This document shows, piece by piece, positions 7,479 through 15,664 of a stretch of 33,387 nucleotides of DNA; the stretch's first letter is position 1; every line of letters starts with the position of its first letter. The position numbers were made by a program, and so were the translations under genes. The DNA is from Promethearchaeia archaeon. Its GTDB lineage: Archaea > Asgardarchaeota > Lokiarchaeia > Sigyniarchaeales > SOKP01. The notes beneath the pieces are model-generated. The model saw only the letters and a program-made list of their open reading frames with translations. It searched no databases and was not told where the DNA came from. The DNA lies in assembly GCA_029856235.1 (NCBI GenBank), contig JAHQWP010000095.1, positions 1 to 33,387 on the forward strand. Direction: 5' to 3'.

Positions 7479-7730
7479 TCATTTTTTTTTCTTGAAGTAA
7501 AATATCAGATCCTCTCCGTCCTTCAAAAATTCGACTAATTCTGTTCCCGTTCTTTTTGCCCACCTTGATAAATCCTCTTCCGCTGCTGGATCGTCAGCTA
7601 ACACTTTGAAACATTGACCAACATCCAGAGTTTCTGAAAAATTTCTTACTTCAAACAATGGCTCTGGACAAAATAAACCTCTCGTATCCAATTCTTCGTC
7701 GTATTCGATTTCCATTTTCTCTCCAGACAT
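7479..7730 (-). CDS. tusA: TusA-family sulfur carrier
   Basis: An 83-residue TusA/SirA-like protein. The family signature is present as LFCPEPL with Cys21 as persulfide carrier, followed by the usual alpha/beta sequence and a last strand near residues 73-80. Such proteins hand sulfane sulfur between partners in tRNA thiolation, molybdopterin synthesis or sulfur oxidation. Here the gene leads an operon with iscS (31-base gap) and iscU, and a second TusA domain sits in the fusion protein downstream. It is therefore a candidate for delivering sulfur to the IscS/IscU pair, in place of cysteine desulfuration. That role is inferred. Met6 is an alternative start. Confidence 0.9.
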   Translation of the reverse strand: MSGEKMEIEYDEELDTRGLFCPEPLFEVRNFSETLDVGQCFKVLADDPAAEEDLSRWAKRTGTELVEFLKDGEDLIFYFKKKK

Positions 7731-8034
7731 TTTAACAACCTTCTATTACTTGTATATCTTATATAAAGATTTTTTGTATTTAGAATTAATTTAATTCATA
7801 ATGCTCAAGAGATATACTTTCTTCAAGAAGTTAAAAGTTCTCATTATAATTTAAACAACTTTTTTGTCATTTAAAATTGGAATATCAACTCCATATAAAG
7901 CGACTTTATAATTTATAAATCATCAGATTTCTGATTAATTCTTTCAATAAAGGGATTTCTTAAACCTATAATTCTTAAAGAACTTCAGCTATAGTATAAA
8001 GTAAAATCTATAACAAATTTAAAGATGAAAACAA
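7731..8034. other. Divergent intergenic region between tusA and the propeller gene
   Basis: These 304 bases hold the tusA promoter at one end and, at the other, a TATA-like TATAAAG at 7995-8001 about 35 bases before the rightward ATG. An 11-base palindrome TTCTTAAAGAA lies at 7972-7982, just before that TATA box. No open frame with coding character and no RNA gene was seen. Confidence 0.4.
7758..7768 (-). promoter_or_regulatory. TATA box of the tusA-iscS-iscU operon
   Basis: On the minus strand CTTTATATAAG is preceded by AAAT (BRE-like). It is centred about 33 bases before the tusA ATG, predicting a leader of only a few bases. It is one of the clearest archaeal promoters in the window. Confidence 0.55.
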
Positions 8035-9396
8035 ATGATAAGAAAAACAAATATCAAATTTAATATAACTATCCTTATAATGTTATCCTTGGGGCTATTT
8101 GGGTCTCAATTTCAGGTAATAGGAGTAGGCGCAATAACAGAAATGGCAACAGTGGATTGGTATGTTACTTTTGGATATGATGATGTGGATCACGGATATT
8201 CCTGCGCCGTAGATACTAGCGGTAATGCATATGTAGCAGGTGGTACTAAGATAAATGGAGGAACTACCAATGCTACGCTAATAAAATACGATGAAAATGG
8301 GGTATATCAATGGAATTTAACATGGGGCGGACAATTTACAGACGAAGCCTACTCTGTTTGTGTTGATGATTTGGATAATGTGTATCTTGCGGGATTGACA
8401 AAAAGTCTAGGGGCGGATCTTATTTATGGAGACGCATTTATAGCAAAATACGATAATACAGGAATATTAATTTGGAATCGTACATGGGGCGGGAGTGAAT
8501 ATGATTACGCAAGTGATATCTACGTAGATTCATACGAGAGAGTGCATGTTGTTTGCACTACATACAGTTATGGTGCAGGAGATGCTGATGTAGCATATTT
8601 GAGATACAATAGCACAGGTTATCTTGAATCCGAGTTTATTTGGGGGGGAACAGGTTCTGATCGAGCTAAAGCAATTGAACAAGGCTCAAATAATAACTTC
8701 ATTATAAGCGGGCAGACAACCAGTTTTGGGAGTGGAAATACAGATGCTTTTATTCTTGCTTACGATATTTCAGGAACATTCCTTTGGAATACGACTTGGG
8801 GAACTAATACGTTAGATCGCGTAGACAATCTTGCTTTAGATTCTAATGACAATATTTACTTAGCTGGATGGACATATTACCCCGATCCTCTAATGGCATC
8901 AGCAGGTATTTATGATATAAGTTATGTTCTAGTAAAAATTGATCCCAATGGCATTGCTATTTGGAGTAGATGGTGGGGAAGTAGTGAATATCAAGATTAT
9001 GGAACTGGAGTCGCTATAGATTCAAACGACAATATTTATTTCGTTGGGGAGGGTTTAAATGGTGGTTGGGGCATTGATAACGTGTATATGGCAAAATTTA
9101 CTACTGACGGTGTTTTAGTTAGTGAAACAACCTGGGGCGGTGGACATTACGAAAATCCGCATGCAATAACAATCGATAAAACAACTGATGATATTTTCGT
9201 TGCGGGAGATTCTTCAAGTTTTAATTTAGCGCGGAGCACTGATATCTTATTAATCAAAAATCCAACATTCCCGCCCGAAACTAGTAATGGAGTGACTAAC
9301 AATGATACTGTTCCTGGATTTAGTTTATTTATCTTTATCTGTCTAACAACAATAATAGCACTTGTGTACACTAAAAAGAAATTGGTTAAAACCTAA
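8035..9396 (+). CDS. Secreted seven-repeat beta-propeller protein with PGF-type C-terminal sorting tail
   Basis: A 453-residue surface protein. Residues 5-30 form a hydrophobic export signal. Residues 38-420 contain seven repeats of about 50-58 residues, each starting with a W(N/S)xTWGG-like segment (WYVTFG, WNLTWGG, WNRTWGG, SEFIWGG, WNTTWG, WSRWWG, SETTWGG) followed by a DxxxNxYxAG stretch and an I/L-K-Y/F-D-x-x-G turn. This matches SBBP-type repeats, and seven copies predict a closed seven-bladed propeller. The C-terminus has PGFS, a hydrophobic helix and TKKKLVKT, the tripartite layout of archaeosortase substrates (PGF-CTERM and the Asgard variants). The protein is therefore probably processed and anchored on the cell surface. 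Several NxT/NxS sequons suggest N-glycosylation. The ligand is unknown. Start: ATG at 8035; the earlier ATG at 8025 opens only 12 codons. Confidence 0.85.
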   Translation: MIRKTNIKFNITILIMLSLGLFGSQFQVIGVGAITEMATVDWYVTFGYDDVDHGYSCAVDTSGNAYVAGGTKINGGTTNATLIKYDENGVYQWNLTWGGQFTDEAYSVCVDDLDNVYLAGLTKSLGADLIYGDAFIAKYDNTGILIWNRTWGGSEYDYASDIYVDSYERVHVVCTTYSYGAGDADVAYLRYNSTGYLESEFIWGGTGSDRAKAIEQGSNNNFIISGQTTSFGSGNTDAFILAYDISGTFLWNTTWGTNTLDRVDNLALDSNDNIYLAGWTYYPDPLMASAGIYDISYVLVKIDPNGIAIWSRWWGSSEYQDYGTGVAIDSNDNIYFVGEGLNGGWGIDNVYMAKFTTDGVLVSETTWGGGHYENPHAITIDKTTDDIFVAGDSSSFNLARSTDILLIKNPTFPPETSNGVTNNDTVPGFSLFIFICLTTIIALVYTKKKLVKT

Positions 9397-9414
9397 TTAG
9401 AATTAGTTTTAAAA

Positions 9415-9423
9415 TTTTTTTTT
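9415..9423 (+). terminator. Oligo-T terminator after the propeller gene
   Basis: A run of nine T lies 18 bases after the stop codon, followed by further T-rich sequence. Confidence 0.5.
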
Positions 9424-9493
9424 CTTCTTTCATAACCAAAACTACTTCATAGAAATTTCCTTAACTGTTAAGTAAAAAAAATGAGAATTTTTT

Positions 9494-10129
9494 CTAGATT
9501 CCCGCTGCTTTTTTGATTACTTTAACTCCTTCAACTGCATCGTCAGCAAATAAATCAGCGCCAAGCTTCTTAGCAAGTTCCATGTTTAGAGGAGCTCCAC
9601 CTACTATTAGCTTTACTGAATCTCTTAACCCTGCTGCTATTAAAGCTTCGTGAACCACTCTAATCTGTTCAACAGTCATTGTTAATAGCGAGCTTAAGGC
9701 AACGAAATCTGCTCCAGTTTCTTTTACTTTTTCAACAATTGTCTTTTCGTCCACATCCATACCTAAATGGTATAATTCAAAACCGTTGCTTAATAACAGG
9801 GAGCCTAGAATGTTGGATCCGATATCATGGTTATCGCCTTTTACAGTTGCGAGAATAATTTTAATCTTGTCTTGCGATTGATCTGATGCCGCTAAAGCGG
9901 GTTGGAGCACTTTAAACGCTTCTTTCATCGTTTCGCCAGCGAGTACGAGTTCAGTAAGATAATATTCCTTTTCTTCGTATCTACGCCCTACTTCGTCCAT
10001 TCCTTTTGTTAAAGCGTTTAAAATATCAAAAGGCTCCTTTCCATCTACTTCTAACGCTTCCTTTACAGCAGCCTCAATATCGTCTACTTCTAATTCAATT
10101 ATTAGTTCTGTTAACTTCTCAAAATCCAT
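9494..10129 (-). CDS. Corrinoid (methyltransferase) protein, MtaC/MtbC/MttC family
   Basis: A 211-residue cobalamin-binding protein. Residues 1-85 form the helical cap domain (B12-binding 2 type), with the MDEVGRRYEEKEYYLTEL helix typical of the family. Residues 88-211 form the Rossmann-like B12 domain. The lower axial ligand is His101 in GDNHDIG (98-104), followed by SSLLTMT near residue 147 and a VGGAP turn near 176 that line the nucleotide tail pocket. Such proteins shuttle methyl groups from methanol, methylamines, methoxylated aromatics or other donors to a second methyltransferase. No substrate-specific methyltransferase and no MtaA/MtbA or MtrH-like gene is adjacent, so the donor is unknown. 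The CODH/ACS gamma subunit at 19866 is a possible metabolic partner at a distance. Confidence 0.93.
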   Translation of the reverse strand: MDFEKLTELIIELEVDDIEAAVKEALEVDGKEPFDILNALTKGMDEVGRRYEEKEYYLTELVLAGETMKEAFKVLQPALAASDQSQDKIKIILATVKGDNHDIGSNILGSLLLSNGFELYHLGMDVDEKTIVEKVKETGADFVALSSLLTMTVEQIRVVHEALIAAGLRDSVKLIVGGAPLNMELAKKLGADLFADDAVEGVKVIKKAAGI

Positions 10130-10514
10130 AATTAAAATCTATGATATGTAAATATTTAATAATAAAATATCTTACTTAAGATAAATATTTTCCAATTTAG
10201 TTAGGACAATAATGTAAACCTTGACTAAAAAAAGGAGATAGAGAGGGGTCGGAAATTTCACCTCATAATGAGGTATTAATTTTTGGATAAAATTTAGTTC
10301 CGTACGTTACCATTTAAATTAGGAAATTAGGGGATATTTTTATTTGCGACTTCCTCTCCTAAAATACATAATACCATGGCACTATATAAACTTTTGTCTA
10401 AGATGTCAATTCAACCTAATATTGACTATATAGCTTATTTCATAGCATAAGATTTTAAATAACTAAAAATTATAAAAAGAAGAATTCGAAAAAGAATGCG
10501 ATAAAGGATTAAAA
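10130..10514. other. Intergenic region with a second palindrome and an ABC-operon promoter
   Basis: This 385-base divergent gap contains the palindrome above, a perfect 15-base palindrome ACCTCATAATGAGGT at 10260-10274 (7-bp arms, one central base), and a TATA-like TATATAAA at 10383-10390. If used, that TATA box would give a leader of about 100 bases for the ABC transporter gene; a closer A+T-rich box TTTTAAATAA at 10453-10462 would give a shorter one. No coding frame or tRNA was found. Confidence 0.35.
10168..10183 (-). promoter_or_regulatory. Palindrome before the corrinoid protein gene
   Basis: TATCTTA-CT-TAAGATA is a perfect 7-bp inverted repeat with a 2-base centre, starting 39 bases before the corrinoid gene ATG, where archaeal BRE/TATA elements lie. 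The position suits a repressor or activator site. The TCTTA/TAAGA core recalls the repeats at 1630-1678, but the spacing differs. Confidence 0.35.
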
Positions 10515-11273
10515 ATGGAGAGAGAATTTCTTGAAGAACCTGGTGGAATAGAGGACATTGATTTTTTAGAAGAAATTAGAGTAAATAATCTAATTATTTT
10601 AGCCGATAGTTTAGTTAAAGACTATGAAATTGGTGATTTCATTGTAAGAGCTGTTGATGACATTTCTTTAAGAATTAAGGAGTCTGATTTTGTAATAATA
10701 AAAGGTCCATCTGGTGCGGGGAAAACTACTTTATTAAATTTAATAGGTGGGCTTGATTCTCCTAAAAACGGTATAATTTATTCAAATGGGGTCAAAATAA
10801 CAAATTTGAAGGAAGAATCTCTTGCCACCTTTAGGTTAATAAATGTAGGATTCATCTTTCAAAATTATAATCTTATTAGCACTCTAACCGCTGAAGAAAA
10901 CATAATGTTTCCTATGAAATTAGCTGGTATGAGTTTAAATGAGCAAAGAGGAAGAGCCATAGGTCTCTTAAAGCAAGTGGGTTTAGGAGATAGAAGAGAA
11001 CATCTTCCTTTTCAACTTTCGGCGGGAGAACAACAGAGGGTAGCAATAGCAAGAGCATTAGCAAATGATCCTGAACTAATTTTAGCAGATGAACCTACTG
11101 CGAATTTAGATAAAAAAACAAGTTTGTTTATACGAGATCTCTTTAACGACATGAAGAAGGATAATAAAACAATTGTCATTGCTACACACGATGATTTTCT
11201 CATCGAACTTGCAAATCGAATTATATCTTTTGAGGATGGAAAAATAATCAACGAAGAAAAAGTCAAAACATAA
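10515..11273 (+). CDS. ABC transporter ATP-binding protein, LolD/MacB type
   Basis: A 252-residue ATPase. Walker A is GPSGAGKT (64-71), the Q-loop Gln116 is in FQNYNL, the signature is LSAGEQQ (168-174), Walker B is LILADEP (188-194), the D-loop is NLD and the switch is His225 (ATHD). The order and the LSAGEQQRVAIARAL signature place it in the MacB/LolD/FtsE group that works with FtsX-type permeases. The first 25 residues are an acidic extension not found in typical family members. The permease follows 38 bases downstream. Members of this group release lipoproteins, export peptides or drive mechanotransmission; the substrate cannot be told from sequence. An AAGGA motif seven bases before the ATG supports the start. 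Confidence 0.95.
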   Translation: MEREFLEEPGGIEDIDFLEEIRVNNLIILADSLVKDYEIGDFIVRAVDDISLRIKESDFVIIKGPSGAGKTTLLNLIGGLDSPKNGIIYSNGVKITNLKEESLATFRLINVGFIFQNYNLISTLTAEENIMFPMKLAGMSLNEQRGRAIGLLKQVGLGDRREHLPFQLSAGEQQRVAIARALANDPELILADEPTANLDKKTSLFIRDLFNDMKKDNKTIVIATHDDFLIELANRIISFEDGKIINEEKVKT

Positions 11274-11311
11274 ATTTAAAATTATATATATCTGGTGTAA
11301 TTAATATTTCG

Positions 11312-13216
11312 TTGGATTTTGCTATAAAAGATTTCTATAGGAAACGGGAAACGACTTACTCTTATACAATAATGATAATTTTAGTGATTGCTTTCACTGT
11401 ATTCTTGATAAATTTCACATCAGCTATTGGTTTTAATACGTTTATAACCTATGGTTATGAAAACGCTTACTATTTCTCTGGAGGTATTGCCATTGTATAT
11501 ACAGATTTTACTACGCTAGTTATTGTCCTGATGTTAATTATGGCATTTGCAGTGGTGGTGATTGTTACAAGTACTTTGATTATTACCAAAAAGCGTGATA
11601 TTGCTATTATGAAAGCTTTAGGATCTCTCCCTAGAAAATTATATAGTTTTTATTTAACAGAAGCATATCTCGTGTTTATTATTGGTTTTATAATTGGGGC
11701 TATAATTGGATTTATTTCTTATGCCATTCTCTCGTTCGTAACTCCCTTTTTTGGAATTTATACATCATTCCAAATTGATTTTACTTATACTCCAATTTTG
11801 TTTTTCTCATGCCTTGCAGGAATATATATTGTTCCCGGAGTAATATTAAGGAAGATTGGAACCCAAAACACTATTAAATTATTTTCAAAAGATATTCCAT
11901 ATAGTTATAATGCTTCAAAAAAATTTTCGGTGGTTCCAAGATGGTTAAGTTTAATTGGATATAACTTCAAAATTTCTATAATTAATACAATTCGGAGAAA
12001 GGGTGAATTTAAAAGATATCTAGTTGTTTTTACTATAATTTCCTTAATCGTTTTTACTTTAGGATTAGGTAGTAGCGTTTTAAGTTCTTCATCACAAGAA
12101 TGGATAACAAAATCTCAAGGTAGAGATATTATAGCTATTGGTCATAAGGATGTCATTCAAAACTATACTTCAATGTATTCTATGTATTCCAATCCAGAAA
12201 TTATTGTTACTAAGAACGACATTAATTTTTTAGACTCAAATTACTTATTTAATTTTAATACCGTCGGAGAGATTGGAAATATTTCTGAAATTGAAAAAGT
12301 AGATCAGCGCTTAATTAATTTTTTCAACACCACTGAATTGGACGGATATCATTTTCTTGTGGATGGGGGTTACGTTGTTGCTGGGCAACAGCGGACAGCA
12401 TCTATTCCAATTATCGGCTTAAATACGAGTGATATAATACAAAATTTCGAAATAGATGGAACTTATTTCGAGGAGTCTGATCCGATCTATATGATGATTG
12501 GAGATGGACTAGGCCATAACTTTTTCGATTATCCTTTAGATCAGAGTATGAGAATCGACCTAGGGTTAGGTCACTCATTTCACATTTCTGGAGTACTAAT
12601 AGATAGTTTTTACAGTGGATTCGCGGGGTATGTCGATTTAGGTGTTATGCAAGGAGAGTTAAATTTTAGTGCCAAAGAAATAAATCTACTCTTATTAAAA
12701 ATTAAACCCGGAGAATACAATAGCATAATTGGAACCATCGGATCAATAATAAATGCTTCTCTGGGAGAGAATTTCGGTTTTGTTAATTTAAATACGGTTT
12801 TTGAGAATAACTACGATTTCTTGAATAATTTAACTTTCTATCCTGCTCTGATTATTATTATGATGGCGATTATTTCAATCGTATCGCTGTATAACTATCA
12901 AAAAGGCAATATTTTAGAAAAGGCTAAAGATTTCTTGATTATGAGGGCAGTTGGGTCACAATATAAATCAATTAAGAGAATTCTCTTTTTAGAAGCTTTA
13001 TACATACTTATTCCTTCGCTATTATTAAGTTTGGGCATTGGAATGATATTGAATTCTACAATTTTGTTGAATAGAGCCTATCTACCTCATATTTCAATTC
13101 CCTTTTTTATAGGTGGAATCCTTTTTGTAGCCTTCTTAATCTTTAATTATTTGAGCCTCTTCCCTATACTTAGAAGAATAAAAAAATTTACTATAAAGGA
13201 TTTCGATATGTATTAA
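11312..13216 (+). CDS. FtsX/MacB-like ABC transporter permease
   Basis: A 634-residue membrane protein, partner of the preceding ATPase. The start is a TTG at 11312, as no upstream ATG fits and MDFAIKDFYRKR is a normal FtsX-type N-terminus. There appear to be two permease modules. The first has transmembrane segments near residues 18-40, 68-92, 118-140 and 160-178, with only a short external loop. The second has one near 235-257, then an external domain of about 250 residues (258-510), then segments near 518-537, 565-590 and 605-628. The cytoplasmic loop TLIITKKRDIAIMKALGS and its counterpart FLIMRAVGSQYKSIKRI are the coupling helices that contact the ATPase. Fused-duplicate permeases of this sort occur in archaea and Gram-positive bacteria. 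The external domain has several Asn-X-Ser/Thr sites. Confidence 0.9.
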   Translation: MDFAIKDFYRKRETTYSYTIMIILVIAFTVFLINFTSAIGFNTFITYGYENAYYFSGGIAIVYTDFTTLVIVLMLIMAFAVVVIVTSTLIITKKRDIAIMKALGSLPRKLYSFYLTEAYLVFIIGFIIGAIIGFISYAILSFVTPFFGIYTSFQIDFTYTPILFFSCLAGIYIVPGVILRKIGTQNTIKLFSKDIPYSYNASKKFSVVPRWLSLIGYNFKISIINTIRRKGEFKRYLVVFTIISLIVFTLGLGSSVLSSSSQEWITKSQGRDIIAIGHKDVIQNYTSMYSMYSNPEIIVTKNDINFLDSNYLFNFNTVGEIGNISEIEKVDQRLINFFNTTELDGYHFLVDGGYVVAGQQRTASIPIIGLNTSDIIQNFEIDGTYFEESDPIYMMIGDGLGHNFFDYPLDQSMRIDLGLGHSFHISGVLIDSFYSGFAGYVDLGVMQGELNFSAKEINLLLLKIKPGEYNSIIGTIGSIINASLGENFGFVNLNTVFENNYDFLNNLTFYPALIIIMMAIISIVSLYNYQKGNILEKAKDFLIMRAVGSQYKSIKRILFLEALYILIPSLLLSLGIGMILNSTILLNRAYLPHISIPFFIGGILFVAFLIFNYLSLFPILRRIKKFTIKDFDMY

Positions 13217-13252
13217 TTTTGTTTTTGGAAAGAAAAAGGTTAAAAAACTGAC

Positions 13253-13302
13253 TTTTTATATAAATAATATATTATTATTAGTTTGAAATAAACGGTAAGG
13301 TG
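13253..13302 (+). promoter_or_regulatory. TATA box and Shine-Dalgarno of the coiled-coil/RNase Z operon
   Basis: TTTTTATATAAATA at 13253-13266 is a strong TATA box about 48 bases before the ATG, and AAGGTG at 13297-13302 is a Shine-Dalgarno five bases before it. Together they fix the start of the coiled-coil gene and show that it is not transcribed only from the ABC operon. Confidence 0.5.
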
Positions 13303-13307
13303 CGAAA

Positions 13308-14630
13308 ATGACAGATGAAGAGAGAGATAACTTAAAGAAAAAACTTAACGAGCTAGAATCAGAATTAATAATAAGGGACGATCAAATTGACACATACCTC
13401 GATAAAATTGAGGAGCTTGAGGTATCAATTATGAATTTTGAGCAAATGTTCGATGAACAAGCTCCGAAGTCAAAAGTTAAAAAAGCAAAAGAAGAAAAAA
13501 TAAATATTGAAATGGATGCAAAAGATCGAGAAATTCGAGAACTCAAAGATAAAATGGGTTTTTTAAGGATGGAAAAAATAGATTTACAAAAGAAACTCGA
13601 TCTTGAAATTAAAAAAACGAGTAATTCTTCTGTCATTAGCGTCGAAGAGTTAAGAGAAAAAGAGAAATCACCTCTAAATGCCCTCCTCCAAGAATTGCAA
13701 GATAAAATTAACAAACAAGAATCAATAATTAGGAGGTTGAAAAGCAAAGATATCGGAAGTAACGAATTTAACGAAAAATTAACAGAAAAAGACAAAGAAA
13801 TTGAAATGTTTACTGATCAAATTGCCGATTTAAAGGAGGAATTAGAAAAAAAACCTATTCAAGTGGAAGTAGAATCCAAGAAAAATAATAATGATATATC
13901 TAAAAGTCTCTTAGACGATTTGCAGAATAACCTTAATAAAGTTAAAAGACAAAACAACGAGTTAAAGAAGAAATTAGATAAATACCAGAAAAAAGATAAA
14001 AAGAAAAAAGACGATAAAGAAGATATTGAGTTAAAAGATAGAATAGCTCAATTAACTGGAGAATTGGAATATAAAAATAAAGAAATCGAAAAGCTTAATA
14101 CTTCTGCAATACATTTGGAAAGTTTATCTGGACCTGATTCATTAAAACAAGTAGTTGAAGAATTATCAAATAAATTAAATAAATCAACAACTCAAATTAC
14201 AACCCTTAAGCAACAGCTTAATGCATTGCAAAATATCCCCACAGATACTCTCCCCCAAGGAGATGTTGAAGCTAAGTTAAAAATTCAAAGAGAAATGGCA
14301 AGCTTCTTACAAAAACAATTAGATGAATCAAAACACGCACTTAAAACTAAAGAAGAAGAAATTGCTACAATTAAGAACGAAGCGATAAGGATAAAAAGAA
14401 AATATGGAGAATTAGATAACCAACTTAAACTCAAGGATCAAAAAACTAGTGAGCTAAAAACTGACTTAGACTTACTTAAAATTCAAACTCAAACTCAAAA
14501 TAATACAATCCAACCTGTTAGTCCCGAATTTAAATTAAGACTTAGAGAACTCGAAAGTTTGGTTGATGATTTGAAAAAACAAAATATTCAGCAAAGGTTA
14601 GAAATTTCTCAACTTAGTAAAAGCAAATAA
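13308..14630 (+). CDS. Long coiled-coil protein of unknown function
   Basis: A 440-residue, very charged protein (Lys, Glu, Asp, Gln and Asn rich) with heptad patterns over almost its whole length, for example residues 1-55, 70-110, 125-235 and 255-430. It has no signal peptide, membrane segment or nucleotide-binding motif. Short breaks rich in Pro or Ser occur near residues 50, 120, 290 and 400. It is expected to form an elongated rod in the cytoplasm. It is not an SMC or Rad50, since there are no ATPase heads. RNase Z follows 20 bases downstream on the same strand, so the two are probably co-transcribed. No function can be assigned from sequence; roles as a scaffold or cytoskeletal linker are only guesses. 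Confidence 0.8.
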   Translation: MTDEERDNLKKKLNELESELIIRDDQIDTYLDKIEELEVSIMNFEQMFDEQAPKSKVKKAKEEKINIEMDAKDREIRELKDKMGFLRMEKIDLQKKLDLEIKKTSNSSVISVEELREKEKSPLNALLQELQDKINKQESIIRRLKSKDIGSNEFNEKLTEKDKEIEMFTDQIADLKEELEKKPIQVEVESKKNNNDISKSLLDDLQNNLNKVKRQNNELKKKLDKYQKKDKKKKDDKEDIELKDRIAQLTGELEYKNKEIEKLNTSAIHLESLSGPDSLKQVVEELSNKLNKSTTQITTLKQQLNALQNIPTDTLPQGDVEAKLKIQREMASFLQKQLDESKHALKTKEEEIATIKNEAIRIKRKYGELDNQLKLKDQKTSELKTDLDLLKIQTQTQNNTIQPVSPEFKLRLRELESLVDDLKKQNIQQRLEISQLSKSK

Positions 14631-14650
14631 TGGATACCAAATGAACTTAA

Positions 14651-15631
14651 ATGGAAATAATCATCCTTGGATCTTCAGCTGCAATACCCGTTCGCGAAAG
14701 AAACCTTCCATCAACCGCTCTTAAATTTAAAAACGAACTCATCTTATTTGATTCTGGAGAAGATATCCAAAGAGCTATGATTGAAGCTGGTTTAAAGTTA
14801 AATAAACCCTTAAAAATATTAATTTCACATTTTCATGGAGACCACATTATAGGTCTTCCCGGGCTTTTGTTCAGATTCGGCTTAAACCATAGAACTGCAC
14901 CTGTTGCTATTTATGGCCCCGTAAACCTTTTTCTCTACTTATTCATTCATAGGAAAATACTTGGTCTTAAACCTAATTATCCCATTACCGTAATAGAGAT
15001 AGATGATGAGCAAAAACAATTAACAATATATGAAAGCTTGGATTCTGAACTACCAAATAAAAAAATGAATATTAGTGAAAATACGATATTTGATGGGCAA
15101 AAATATACTCTTAAATATGCTTTAGTTGACCATTCAGTTTTAACTTTCGCATATTCATTTATAGAAAAACCGCGAAGTGGCAAGTTTAACCCTGAAAAAG
15201 CTAAGGAACTCGGGATTCCTGAGAGCAGCCTCTGGAAAAAGCTACAAGAGGGAGAAAGCATTGACTTTAAAGGTAAACTAATTAATCCTATAAAGGAAAA
15301 CATTGTTGCTCCGAAACGACCCGGTCGCAAAATAACATACTCCGGAGATACGATGCCCTGCGAATCTTTAATTGAATTAGGAAAGAATTCAGATGTCTTA
15401 ATTCACGAAGCAACTTTCTCACAGGAGTTATCTGATATTGCTCTGGAAAAAAAGCATTCTACTTCTGTTGATGCCGCAAATGATGCAAAAAAAATGGGTG
15501 CGAAACAATTAATTTTAACTCACATTTCCTCAAGATATCAAGAAGATGCCGTTAAATTATTAGTAGAAGCCAAAGAAATATTCCCAAATACTATATTAGC
15601 CATTGATCTGATGAGAATATCTCTGGATTAA
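14651..15631 (+). CDS. rnz: Ribonuclease Z (tRNA 3'-processing endonuclease)
   Basis: A 326-residue metallo-beta-lactamase-fold nuclease of short ElaC/RNase Z type. It cuts the 3' trailer from tRNA precursors. The metal-binding motif is HFHGDH (His60, His62, Asp64, His65). Further ligands are the His in VDHSV near residue 159, Asp in YSGDT near 234, and His in LTHISSRY near 293. FDSGEDIQRAM near residues 33-43 and the exosite segment EKPRSGKFNP near 173-182 are specific to RNase Z among this superfamily. The length fits the family. It follows the coiled-coil gene by 20 bases, with no separate promoter visible, so it is likely the second gene of that operon. Confidence 0.94.
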   Translation: MEIIILGSSAAIPVRERNLPSTALKFKNELILFDSGEDIQRAMIEAGLKLNKPLKILISHFHGDHIIGLPGLLFRFGLNHRTAPVAIYGPVNLFLYLFIHRKILGLKPNYPITVIEIDDEQKQLTIYESLDSELPNKKMNISENTIFDGQKYTLKYALVDHSVLTFAYSFIEKPRSGKFNPEKAKELGIPESSLWKKLQEGESIDFKGKLINPIKENIVAPKRPGRKITYSGDTMPCESLIELGKNSDVLIHEATFSQELSDIALEKKHSTSVDAANDAKKMGAKQLILTHISSRYQEDAVKLLVEAKEIFPNTILAIDLMRISLD

Positions 15632-15664
15632 AACAAATTAGAAAAATAAGAAGATATATTATTT

